Shown: positions 23,486 to 31,891 of the stretch, piece after piece
Layout of the letters: each line of letters begins with the position of its first letter
Position numbering within the stretch: the first letter of the stretch is position 1
Assembly (NCBI RefSeq): GCF_003024805.1
Contig: NZ_PUEC01000008.1
Span: 37,245 to 101,244 of the forward strand
DNA: 64,000 nucleotides
Direction: 5' to 3'
Origin: Duncaniella muris
GTDB lineage: Bacteria; Bacteroidota; Bacteroidia; Bacteroidales; Muribaculaceae
Position numbers and translations under genes: made by a program
The notes under the pieces: model-generated
Told to the model about the DNA's origin: nothing
Database searches by the model: none
The model's input: only the letters and a program-made list of their open reading frames with translations

Positions 23486-24925
23486 TCAGACTGGTTCGAC
23501 GAAGCGGTCGGGATCGTCATCAACAGGTTGCTCACGCTGGAGTTTGAGCCGGGCCACGATATCTTTCATCTCTTTGGTGCCGAGCGGATAGAGCCAGACT
23601 ATGAGCATGGAGAGGAGGGCAACTCCAGCAGGGATGAAGGTCATGAGCATCCAGAGACATTCTATGGCGCTTGCGGGCTGGACTATGCTCATTCCCTGGT
23701 TGGCATCGGTACGTTCGATGTAGCCGCAGCCGCTGAGAAGCCACATGACTGCCGCGCCGCCGATGGCTCCGCCGAATTTCTGGGCCATAGAGGCCGAGGA
23801 GAAGATGAGGCCGGTAGAGGCCGAGCGGGTTTTCAGTTCGGAGTAGTCGCTGATATCGGCATACATTGACCATACGAGCGGCGCCATCACGCCTGTGAGC
23901 ACCGAGATGACTATCTGGAGCAGGAGCATCATCAGCAGACCGCCGTTTGACTCAGGCGAGAGGGTGAAGAAGATCACGCTGAAGATGATGAGCAGGGCGT
24001 CGACCAGAATGAAGGTGGGTTTCTTGCCGAATCTGTTGGTGACGGGCACTGCGAGAGCCACTCCTACCATGTTGGCAACCTCGCCGACTCCGAGGAAGAG
24101 GCCGGAGTAGAAGAGAAGCGAGAGTGAGAAGATGGCTATGTGCTGTTCGCCTCCGATGATGTCGGCGAAGAAGAATGCCACAGTGGCACCGCGCACGGTG
24201 TTGAAGAGGTTGAAGCAGAGCGAGGCTCCGTTGAGAAGCCACCAGGGTTTGTTGGTCAGCAGCGCCTTGAGGTCTTTGCCGAGTGAGGCCGAGCTGACGG
24301 TGGTGAGCTGCTCGCGGGTGAAGTTGAAGCACAGGAGGAAGAGGACAAAGCAGCAGGCTGCTATCACTATCATGGCAAACTGCCAGCTGCTCTGGAGCGA
24401 CATGCCCATCGAGGTGGAGAAGAACTTGCAGAGGGGATCCCAGGCGAAGAGGGCTATGAAGGAGCCTCCGTAGGCGAAGAACATGCGGAAGGATGAGAAG
24501 ACGGTCTTTTCCTGCGAGTCGTCGGTCATGACTCCGAGCATGGCTCCATAGGGGACGTTGATGCCGGTGTAGACGGTCATCATGAGGATGTAGGTGACGT
24601 AGGCCCATACGAGTTTGGCTGCATAGCCCCAGTCAGGGGTGGTGAACAGGAGTATGCCGCAGATTGAGAAGGGGGCGGCCACCCACAGCAGGTAGGGGCG
24701 GTATTTGCCCCAGCGGGTCTTGGTGCGGTCGGCGACGATGCCCATCATGGGGTCAGAGACGGCGTCCCAGATGCGGGTGACAAGCAGGAGCACACCGGTG
24801 TCTACGAGGCTTATGCCGAATACGTTGGCATAGAAAAACGGGAGGTAGTAGCTGAAGACTTTCCAGAACATGGACGAGGCCATGTCACCGAAGCCGTAGC
24901 CTATTTTTTCTTTTAAAGGAGCCAT
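23486..24925 (-). CDS. GPH-family (MFS) disaccharide:cation symporter
   Basis: A 479-residue transporter with about twelve hydrophobic helices, of the glycoside-pentoside-hexuronide:cation symporter group. The opening KEKIGYGFGDMASSMFW and the loop SDPMMGIVADRTKTRWGKYRP (seen in part as ADRTKTRWGKYRP) are typical. The first ATG in frame is at 24925; the frame upstream starts only with TTG and would run into the intercistronic hairpin, so it is not used. It probably brings mannobiose or other manno/gluco-disaccharides across the inner membrane for the epimerase and phosphorylases on either side. Confidence 0.9.
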   Translation of the reverse strand: MAPLKEKIGYGFGDMASSMFWKVFSYYLPFFYANVFGISLVDTGVLLLVTRIWDAVSDPMMGIVADRTKTRWGKYRPYLLWVAAPFSICGILLFTTPDWGYAAKLVWAYVTYILMMTVYTGINVPYGAMLGVMTDDSQEKTVFSSFRMFFAYGGSFIALFAWDPLCKFFSTSMGMSLQSSWQFAMIVIAACCFVLFLLCFNFTREQLTTVSSASLGKDLKALLTNKPWWLLNGASLCFNLFNTVRGATVAFFFADIIGGEQHIAIFSLSLLFYSGLFLGVGEVANMVGVALAVPVTNRFGKKPTFILVDALLIIFSVIFFTLSPESNGGLLMMLLLQIVISVLTGVMAPLVWSMYADISDYSELKTRSASTGLIFSSASMAQKFGGAIGGAAVMWLLSGCGYIERTDANQGMSIVQPASAIECLWMLMTFIPAGVALLSMLIVWLYPLGTKEMKDIVARLKLQREQPVDDDPDRFVEPV

Positions 24926-24974
24926 ATCAGAATTTGAGGTAAGAAGACGTAAAAAACAAGCTCTTAATGTTAAT

Positions 24975-25013
24975 GCGAATTGGCCCAATCGTCAGTCAAT
25001 CGGGCCAATTCGC
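24975..25013 (-). other. Intercistronic hairpin between phosphorylase and symporter genes
   Basis: 12-bp perfect stem GCGAATTGGCCC/GGGCCAATTCGC with a 15-base loop, 9 bp past the GH130 stop. No T-run follows on the minus strand, so it is more likely an RNA stability or partial attenuation element than a full terminator. Confidence 0.6.
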
Positions 25014-25021
25014 AGGTGGTT

Positions 25022-26191
25022 TTATTCGCCGAGGATCTCAAGATTGCTGTCGATCAGGCGGTTGAGAGTGCGGACCGATTCTGAGGTGGAAAGTCCGTCT
25101 TCAGGGGTGTTGAGGCAATAGTCCACAAGGCGGTCGATGGTCGATGTGGCAACGTGCATGCGGGTGTCAGACGATGCGTAGTAGATGAATACTTTGCCGT
25201 CTTCGTCGGCGATCCAGCCGTTGGTGAAGAGGACGTTCATCACGTCGCCGATATATTCGCCGCCCACCGGAGCCATGAAGTAGCCGCCGGGCGATGCGAT
25301 TTTCTTCCAGGGCTCTTCAAGCGAGGTCATGTAGAGGTAGAGGACATAACGCAGGCCTGAGGCGCAGCCGCGCACGCCGTGGGCGAGATGGAGCCAGCCT
25401 TTGGAGGTCTTGATGGGGTGCGGGCCTTCGCCGTTTTTGGTTTCCTTGATGGTGTGGTAGTAACGGCGGTCGATGATGGTCTCTTCGGTTACTTCGGCAT
25501 TGGTGATGTCGTCGATGAGCGCCCAGCCGATGCCGCCGCCGCTGCCGGTGTCGATGAAGCCGTCCTGCGGGCGGGTATAGAGGGCGTATTTTCCATTGAC
25601 AAATTCAGGATGGAGCACTACGTTGCGCTGCTGCGACTTGCATTTCAGATCCGGGAGGCGTTCCCAGTTGATGAGGTCGCGGGTGCGGGCGATGCCGCAG
25701 GCTGCTGTGGCTGCCGAGAGATCGCCGGGGCATGAGTCGTCATGACGCTCTACGCAGAAGAGGCCGTAGACCCAGCCGTCTTCATGGTGGGTAAGGCGCA
25801 TGTCATAGACGTTGGTGGCAGGATCTTCTGTGTCAGGCATGGTGACGGGGTGAGGCCAGAAGCGGAAGTTGTCGATGCCGTTGGGGCTTTCGGCCACTGC
25901 GAAGAATGACTTGCGGTCGTTGCCTTCGACACGGACCATGAGGATGTATTTGCCGTTCCACTTTATGGCGCCTGAGTTGAGAGTGGCGTTGCAGCCGATG
26001 CGCTCCATGAAGTAGGGGTTGGTGGCGGGGTTGAAGTCGTATTTCCATGTCGGGGGCACCATTTCGGCTGTGATGACCGGGTTGGCATAGCGCTCGTAGA
26101 CGCCGTTGCCCTGAATCGGGGTGTTGGGACGGGTGACGAGTTCCTCGTAGCGGGCAAGGACAAGATTTTTACGATAATTGAAAAGATCCAT
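25022..26191 (-). CDS. GH130 4-O-beta-D-mannosyl-D-glucose phosphorylase
   Basis: A 389-residue cytoplasmic five-blade beta-propeller phosphorylase. It closely resembles the characterised Bacteroides fragilis mannosylglucose phosphorylase: [20 protein letters not shown] near 62, [17 protein letters not shown] near 86, [15 protein letters not shown] near 126 and [19 protein letters not shown] near 253. It splits mannosyl-glucose with phosphate to mannose-1-phosphate and glucose, so mannobiose taken up and epimerised is broken down without ATP. The preceding gene is the GH26 lipoprotein; the symporter and epimerase follow. No signal peptide, as expected. Confidence 0.93.
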   Translation of the reverse strand: MDLFNYRKNLVLARYEELVTRPNTPIQGNGVYERYANPVITAEMVPPTWKYDFNPATNPYFMERIGCNATLNSGAIKWNGKYILMVRVEGNDRKSFFAVAESPNGIDNFRFWPHPVTMPDTEDPATNVYDMRLTHHEDGWVYGLFCVERHDDSCPGDLSAATAACGIARTRDLINWERLPDLKCKSQQRNVVLHPEFVNGKYALYTRPQDGFIDTGSGGGIGWALIDDITNAEVTEETIIDRRYYHTIKETKNGEGPHPIKTSKGWLHLAHGVRGCASGLRYVLYLYMTSLEEPWKKIASPGGYFMAPVGGEYIGDVMNVLFTNGWIADEDGKVFIYYASSDTRMHVATSTIDRLVDYCLNTPEDGLSTSESVRTLNRLIDSNLEILGE

Positions 26192-26278
26192 CTGTTTAGA
26201 GGCTTTTAGAGACTGTTTTTATGATTTTGTTATATGTATGACTGAACGGGTGGCCGCGGGAGAGAGTGGCATCAGAGG

Positions 26279-27394
26279 TCAGTCAACGAATATCGGTCGG
26301 GGTGTGGAGTGGAATTTCCGGAAGTCTGCTTCGGCGGGATGGCCTGTGTAGGGGACGTAGAAATGGTTGGGTTTCTCGGTCTCGATGGCGTTGCGCCAGA
26401 CGCAGACGTAGGCCACGGGGATGCTGTCGATGGCCGGAAGAAGCACTCGGGTGTACCAGTCGGCGATCTCAAGGCCTTCAAGTCCGGTTTCGGTGAAGGC
26501 TGCGATCTTGCCGCGCTTGCGGGCTTCGTCGACCACGAACGGGAGCTGCGAGCGGATGCGTCCGGTGTACTGTTCCACACCATTCTCGCCATCGAAGTGG
26601 TAGATGTCGGTGCCGAGGATGTCGACGTAGTCATCGCCGGGATATGTGGCGAAGTATTCCTCGCGGGTGAGGTCTTTGTCAGGCGAGTAGGCCCAGAGAA
26701 CGTTGTCGACTCCCGCGGCGTCGAAGCCCCGGCGGGTGCGTTTCCACAAATCGATGTATTCCTCAGGAGTTGCACTGTCTTTGCCCCACCAGAACCATGA
26801 GCCGGAGTTTTCATGCCAGGGGCGGAAGATCACCGGAATGGGATTGCCGTCAGCGTCTTTGAGCGATGCTATGAATCGGGCCGCACGGCTGATCCAGGTG
26901 TCGAGGGTGTCGGCGAGAGCCTTGTCAGAGGCTAACTGGCGCAGGGGGGCGGTGGAGACATCCCAGGAGTTGCCGCGCGAGGAGGGGTTGACGGGATGCC
27001 AGCTGATGGCGTTGATGCCTCCGCGGCGGTGCTGTGCGGCAATCTGTTCGGCCATGAAGGCGAAGGGAACGCCGTCGAGGTTGCGGGCGGAGTCGAGTTC
27101 GATCAGTCCGAGATCCCAGCTCATGAGTCCGGGATACTGGCCGGTGACGTTTCTGACATCGGAGGAGTCAGCGGCATAGGCCCAGCGGTGGCCGTAGGCT
27201 GTGTCGTCGTGGTGGCCGAAGAAGAAGCGTCCGGAGGCGGATGCGGAGTCGAGGCGGGCTGCGAGCGTCTGGACGGGCGTGAGCGTCTGGACGGGCGTGA
27301 GCGAATCAGCGGGCATCTGTTCGGAGTTTGTTTTGCCGGAGCCGCAGGCTGTGAGGAGACAGGCGGCGGCGAGGGGCAGAAGATAGTGTTTCAT
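26279..27394 (-). CDS. GH26 beta-mannanase / mannobiohydrolase lipoprotein
   Basis: A 371-residue lipoprotein (lipobox LLTAC, Cys17). The (beta/alpha)8 GH26 domain fills about 45-370 with acid/base Glu195 in RPWHENSGSWFWWG and nucleophile Glu302 in AAFTETGLE. It is compact, with no extra binding module, like the B. fragilis enzyme that releases mannobiose. The linker after the lipobox contains the hexapeptide TLTPVQ twice, from an exact 18-bp duplication at 27263-27298. Placed directly before GH130, it probably trims mannooligosaccharides to mannobiose in the periplasm or at the inner face of the outer membrane. Confidence 0.93.
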   Translation of the reverse strand: MKHYLLPLAAACLLTACGSGKTNSEQMPADSLTPVQTLTPVQTLAARLDSASASGRFFFGHHDDTAYGHRWAYAADSSDVRNVTGQYPGLMSWDLGLIELDSARNLDGVPFAFMAEQIAAQHRRGGINAISWHPVNPSSRGNSWDVSTAPLRQLASDKALADTLDTWISRAARFIASLKDADGNPIPVIFRPWHENSGSWFWWGKDSATPEEYIDLWKRTRRGFDAAGVDNVLWAYSPDKDLTREEYFATYPGDDYVDILGTDIYHFDGENGVEQYTGRIRSQLPFVVDEARKRGKIAAFTETGLEGLEIADWYTRVLLPAIDSIPVAYVCVWRNAIETEKPNHFYVPYTGHPAEADFRKFHSTPRPIFVD

Positions 27395-27438
27395 AAAGAT
27401 AGTTTCTATTGTCTGTGGGGTGCGGGGGGCGTGATGCT

Positions 27439-29877
27439 TCAGCCGAGGATGACTTGGACGCTGTTGTCGGAGCCTTCGGGGCAGAGCGGTATCACGTTGC
27501 CCCGGACGGGGGTGCCGTTGACTATGATCTGTTTCACTCCGCGGCTGACGTGGGCGGGGTTGGTGACGGAGATGCGATAGCCTGCGCCACGGAAGCGGCG
27601 GCTGACTTCATAGCCGTCCCAGGAGGCGGGGATGCAGGGATCGACGACGAGTCCGTCATAGCCGGGACGTATGCCGAGAATGAACTGAGTGATGGCATAC
27701 CAGTTCCAGGCGGCTGTGCCTGTGAGCCATGAGTTTTTGGCTTCTCCGGGGCGGGCGGCGTCTTTGCCGGCTGTCATCTGGCAGTAGACGTAGGGTTCCA
27801 CCTTGTGGAGGTCGCTCTTGTCTTCGAGATAGGCGGGACAGATTTTCTGATAGTATTCCCAGGCGCGGTCGCCGCGGCCGAGGACGGTCTCGCCGATGAT
27901 GACCCAGGGGTTGTTGTGGGCGAAGATGCCGGCGTTTTCCTTGTAGCCTGCGGGATAGGTGGAGATTTCGCCGTAGTCCATGACGTATTCGGTGAAGGCG
28001 GGGTTGTTGAGCACGATGCCGTGTTCGCAGTCGAGATATTTCTTCACTGAGTCGAGCGACTGTTCGAGCATGCCTTCCTCAAGTCCGATTCCGGCCATTG
28101 TGCACCATCCCTGCGATTCGATGAAGATTTTGCCTTCTTTGTTTTCATGAGATCCGACCTTGCGTCCGAAGTAGTCATAGGCGCGGAGGAACCATTCGCC
28201 GTCCCATCCGTGGGCTTTGACGGCTTCGACCATCGCGTTGACATGTGTGCGGGCGCGGTCTGCTTCGGCGTCGAGGCCCATGCGGCGGCAGAGTTCTTCG
28301 TAGTCGCGGCCGTAGATGACAAACTGGCCTGCGATCATGAGCGATTCGGCTTTTGAGCCTTCGGATCGGTTTTCAGTTGTCTGGAATGACTCGTTGGGGT
28401 CATTGGAGAAGCAGTTGAGGTTGAGACAGTCGTTCCAGTCGGCGCGGCCGATGAGCGGGAGTCCGTGGGGGCCGAGGTTGTTGATGACGTGATCAAAGGA
28501 TACTCTAAGGTGATCCATCAGCGAGACTTCTGATCCTGGCTGATTGTCGAATGGGACCGGTTCGGAGAGGATGGATAGGTCGCCGGTTTCCTTGATGTAG
28601 GCCACGGTTCCGAAGATGAGCCACATGGGGTCGTCGTTGAATCCGCCGCCGATGTCGTTGTTGCCTCGCTTGGTCAGGGGCTGGTACTGGTGGTAGCAGC
28701 CGCCGTCGGGGAACTGGGTTGATGCGATGTCGATGATGCGCTCGCGGGCACGTGCGGGGATCTGGTGGACGAAGCCCACGAGGTCCTGATTGGAGTCGCG
28801 GAAGCCCATGCCTCGGCCTATGCCGCTTTCGAAGAATGATGCGGAGCGGGAGAAGCAGAAGGTGATCATGCACTGGTATTGGTTCCAGATGTTGACCATG
28901 CGGTCGAGGCGCTCGTCGCCCGAACGGACTGAGAAGCGGCCGAGAAGTTCGTCCCAGTATGTGCGGAGTTCGGCGAAGGCTTTGTCGACTTTTTCGGTTG
29001 TGTCGAAGCGGGCCATCATGGTGCGGGCGGGAGCTTTGTTGATGATTCCTTTTGATTCCCATTTCTCGTCCTGGGGATTTTCGATGTAGCCGAGCATGAA
29101 GATGAGGTCGCGCGACTCTCCGGGGGCGAGGGTTATTTCAAGATAGTGGGATGCTATGGGCGACCATCCGTGGGCCACGGAGTTGCGCGGGCGGCCTTCG
29201 ATGACTGCGTCAGGCTCGTCGAAGCCGTTGTAAAGTCCGATGAAGGTCTCGCGGTCGGTGTCGAAGCCGTTGACGGGGGTGTTGACGCTGTAGAACGCGT
29301 AGTGGTTGCGGCGTTCCTTGTATTCGGTTTTGTGATAGATGGTGGAGCCGTCGATCTCGACTTCACCTGTGGAGAAGTTTCGCTGGAAGTTCTCCATGTC
29401 GGTGGCTGCGTTCCACAGACACCATTCTATGAATGAAAAGAGTTTGAAGCTCTTGGGGCTGTCGGTTTTGTTGGTAAGGGTGAGCCTTGTGATTTCGGCA
29501 TGTGTTTCGAGGGGGACGAAGAAGAGGGCTTTTGCTTCGAGACCGTTTTTCTCGCCTTTGATGACAGTGTAGTTCATGCCGTGGCGACACTCGTAGGCGT
29601 CGAGCGGAGTTTTGGTCGGTTTCCAACCGGGATTCCAGACGGTGTCACCGTCTTTGATGTAGAAATATCGACCGCCGGCATCCATCGGGACACCGTTGTA
29701 GCGGTAACGTGTGATACGACGGAATTTAGCGTCCTTGTAGAAGGAATATCCGCCTGCGGTGTTTGAGATGAGAGAGAAAAAGTCTTTGTTTCCGAGGTAG
29801 TTTATCCAGGGCCAGGGGGTCTTGGGCTCGGTGATCACATATTCGCGGTTAATGTCGTCGAAATAGCCGTATTTCAT
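27439..29877 (-). CDS. GH94 cellobiose phosphorylase
   Basis: An 812-residue cytoplasmic phosphorylase, full length for the family. The N-terminal beta-sandwich opens [16 protein letters not shown] and contains [20 protein letters not shown]; the (alpha/alpha)6 catalytic domain has the acid Asp in [16 protein letters not shown] (about 470-485), [19 protein letters not shown] and [15 protein letters not shown]. These match characterised cellobiose phosphorylases over the whole length. It turns cellobiose into glucose-1-phosphate and glucose. In a mannan locus it points to glucomannan, which yields mixed gluco/manno-disaccharides. First gene of the second transcription unit, with its own promoter after a terminator. 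Confidence 0.94.
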   Translation of the reverse strand: MKYGYFDDINREYVITEPKTPWPWINYLGNKDFFSLISNTAGGYSFYKDAKFRRITRYRYNGVPMDAGGRYFYIKDGDTVWNPGWKPTKTPLDAYECRHGMNYTVIKGEKNGLEAKALFFVPLETHAEITRLTLTNKTDSPKSFKLFSFIEWCLWNAATDMENFQRNFSTGEVEIDGSTIYHKTEYKERRNHYAFYSVNTPVNGFDTDRETFIGLYNGFDEPDAVIEGRPRNSVAHGWSPIASHYLEITLAPGESRDLIFMLGYIENPQDEKWESKGIINKAPARTMMARFDTTEKVDKAFAELRTYWDELLGRFSVRSGDERLDRMVNIWNQYQCMITFCFSRSASFFESGIGRGMGFRDSNQDLVGFVHQIPARARERIIDIASTQFPDGGCYHQYQPLTKRGNNDIGGGFNDDPMWLIFGTVAYIKETGDLSILSEPVPFDNQPGSEVSLMDHLRVSFDHVINNLGPHGLPLIGRADWNDCLNLNCFSNDPNESFQTTENRSEGSKAESLMIAGQFVIYGRDYEELCRRMGLDAEADRARTHVNAMVEAVKAHGWDGEWFLRAYDYFGRKVGSHENKEGKIFIESQGWCTMAGIGLEEGMLEQSLDSVKKYLDCEHGIVLNNPAFTEYVMDYGEISTYPAGYKENAGIFAHNNPWVIIGETVLGRGDRAWEYYQKICPAYLEDKSDLHKVEPYVYCQMTAGKDAARPGEAKNSWLTGTAAWNWYAITQFILGIRPGYDGLVVDPCIPASWDGYEVSRRFRGAGYRISVTNPAHVSRGVKQIIVNGTPVRGNVIPLCPEGSDNSVQVILG

Positions 29878-29973
29878 TTCTTTATATGGTTAGTTAGTTA
29901 AGCAGCTCTTCAGGATCAAACGATATAATAGCGGTTCAATTTGTCAGAACCACGTATGCAGTCTGAAGACTTG

Positions 29974-29981
29974 CAAAGGTA
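29974..29981 (-). promoter_or_regulatory. -7 box of the phosphorylase operon
   Basis: CAAAGGTA on the plus strand, TACCTTTG on the minus strand, a full TAnnTTTG match 97 bp before the GH94 start and just past the terminator at 30016-30070. A clear -33 TTG was not found. Confidence 0.6.
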
Positions 29982-30015
29982 ACTAAAAAAGGTTTCGCGG
30001 GAAATGGATAAAAAG

Positions 30016-30070
30016 AGGAAGAGGGTATCGGAATGTTGCCGTATAGTACCATTTTTGATACCCTCTTCCT
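30016..30070 (-). terminator. Strong terminator separating the two mannan transcription units
   Basis: Perfect 14-bp stem AGGAAGAGGGTATC (30016-30029) with GATACCCTCTTCCT (30057-30070) and a 27-base loop, 19 bp past the GH26 stop. On the minus strand the downstream stretch is CTTTTTATCC (30005-30015 region), a T-run typical of an intrinsic terminator. Confidence 0.8.
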
Positions 30071-30089
30071 ATGATTAAGTCCGAGAGGA

Positions 30090-31814
30090 TTATTTCAGGC
30101 TAAAATCGCCCTGGTTGAGAACGAGGGGATTGTTGAGCACGGTGTTCCACTCGCCGTTGAGGTTCCATGTGAGGAAACCGGGGCCGTTGGCATCCTGCTC
30201 ATACCATCCCATGAAGAAGCTCCAGAGGGCGCTGTTTTCAAACTGTGAATCGGGGTCGAGAAGATTACCTGTTTCGGTAAGCGCGATGATTTTGCTGCCG
30301 TTGACGGCTTCCTGGATCAGGTTGAAGATGGCTGACTGGTCTGACATTGCTTCTTTGTAGATGTCAGTGCCGACTATGTCGACATAGGCGTCGCCGGGAT
30401 ATTCCGACTGGAGTGTCTCGATGTCAGCGAGGTCCATGCCATAATTATAGTTGGCGGTCCATACCCAGATGAGGTTGTTGAGGCCATAGTCATTGGTGAG
30501 AGTGTCATGGAGCCAGATCCAGAGTTCTTTGGTCACCTCTACTCCTGAGTTGCCCCACCAGAACCATGTCCACTGGTATGCTCCAGCGGCTTCGTGGAAG
30601 GGACGGAAGAGCACGGGGATGTTGGCATCCTGGAGGAGTTTGAGATAGCCTGCGAGTTTGGCCACGTCGGCGGTGGCTACTGTGTTTTCGCGGGTGCCGG
30701 GTGTGAGGACTTTGGAGGCGTCGAAGCCTTTGACTTCTTTGGTGTCTCGGCAGGTGAGTTCGAAGTAGACTCCGGTGACGGTGTAGTTCTGTCCTGAGAC
30801 AATGAGTCCGCCATTGCGCACTTTTTCGGCTGCTTCGCTGTTGAGGCGCACGCGGTATTCTCCGGCTGCGATCTGATCGGGGGTGAGGTCGAAGTATTCA
30901 GTCGATGACATGAGTCCGCCCCAGTCACTGTCTTTGAGAGAGCCCTGAGCATCGGCGGCTGCGTCCTTGAACTTGACCACGATATAGGTGCCGTCGCCGG
31001 CGTTCTGCCAGAATGTCATAGCGTCAGGCACTTCGGCTTTGTCGAGGCGAAGCGCGCCCCAGTTGCCGATTTCAGACTGACCGGCCCAGACTTCCATCGG
31101 GACGTTCCAGTGCCAGCAGACTGCGGGGATACTGCCGGCATCCCAGACGGTCTGCACGGGGGTGATGTCGCCGTAGTCGATCCAGTTGGAGGGCGATGAT
31201 GCGAGGTGGATGTAGTCGAAGCCGACGATTGCGGGGAATTTGCCTGAGTTGTTCTTGATGAGGTCGCAGAAGGCAGTGCCCCATGCTACTTCACCCATAG
31301 CTCCTGAGAGCTGTTTGTTGCCATAGTTGTCAAGGAGTAACTGGTAGACTTTTTTGGCTTCGGGGGTTGCGTTGGGGTTGATGAGCGACTGCGCGAGGTT
31401 TGCGACGTTGACACCGGTGTTGGTGTTGAAGGTGATGGTCATTCCTTCGGCCATTACTTTGGGATCGTCACTGCGGTGGAAGGCTCCGTCGGGAATCACG
31501 AGGGTGTAGTCTGTGTATGACTGCAGGGCCACGGGGATGATCACCTGCATTCGGTTTTCAGGATTAACCACCGGTGCGAGGGTCTGGCCGTTGAGGGTGA
31601 CAGGCTTGTCGGGGTTGATGCCTACAAGGTTGTTGTAGTCAAGGGTGATCCGGTCAAGCGTGTTGGCGCGGACTGTGACACCGTCGGCTATCGACACCGA
31701 GCGGTTGACCATTCCGAGGCCGTCAAGCATGTTGTAGCTGTTGTCATCGTCGTTACAGGCTGAGAGCGACATTCCGACGAGTGCAGCGATGAAGTAATAT
31801 TTAAGTTTATTCAT
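30090..31814 (-). CDS. GH26 endo-beta-mannanase lipoprotein with a binding-like module inserted in the barrel
   Basis: A 574-residue lipoprotein (lipobox LSAC, Cys20). An Ig/TIG-like domain (about 30-134) precedes the GH26 domain, which starts near 135 and reaches the C-terminus. Acid/base Glu408 is in FRPFHEAAGAY and nucleophile Glu514 in ALTETGN. Between the barrel strand AVCWHWNVP (231-239) and the helix before Glu408 there is an extra segment of about 115 residues (241-355) that is not part of a normal GH26. It contains VRNGGLIVSGQNYTVTGVYFE, matching the ends of the two C-terminal modules of the neighbouring 769-residue binding protein (for example ANGGLIITGSQFVLNKVDIE, given in part). 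Last gene of the SusCD unit, probably on the cell surface cutting mannan. Confidence 0.9.
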   Translation of the reverse strand: MNKLKYYFIAALVGMSLSACNDDDNSYNMLDGLGMVNRSVSIADGVTVRANTLDRITLDYNNLVGINPDKPVTLNGQTLAPVVNPENRMQVIIPVALQSYTDYTLVIPDGAFHRSDDPKVMAEGMTITFNTNTGVNVANLAQSLINPNATPEAKKVYQLLLDNYGNKQLSGAMGEVAWGTAFCDLIKNNSGKFPAIVGFDYIHLASSPSNWIDYGDITPVQTVWDAGSIPAVCWHWNVPMEVWAGQSEIGNWGALRLDKAEVPDAMTFWQNAGDGTYIVVKFKDAAADAQGSLKDSDWGGLMSSTEYFDLTPDQIAAGEYRVRLNSEAAEKVRNGGLIVSGQNYTVTGVYFELTCRDTKEVKGFDASKVLTPGTRENTVATADVAKLAGYLKLLQDANIPVLFRPFHEAAGAYQWTWFWWGNSGVEVTKELWIWLHDTLTNDYGLNNLIWVWTANYNYGMDLADIETLQSEYPGDAYVDIVGTDIYKEAMSDQSAIFNLIQEAVNGSKIIALTETGNLLDPDSQFENSALWSFFMGWYEQDANGPGFLTWNLNGEWNTVLNNPLVLNQGDFSLK

Positions 31815-31836
31815 TTCAGTATCTGATTTTGGAATT

Positions 31837-31871
31837 CCCGCCTGCGGGCACCGGCGGTGTCCGCAGGCGGG
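31837..31871 (-). other. Very stable intercistronic hairpin before the GH26 gene
   Basis: 16-bp stem (31837-31852 with 31856-31871, one G-T pair) with a 3-base loop, lying between the binding-protein stop and the GH26 start. No T-run follows, so processing, protection of the upstream message or partial attenuation is more likely than full termination. Confidence 0.65.
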
Positions 31872-31891
31872 GATCTGTCAGTCGGAGTTGA

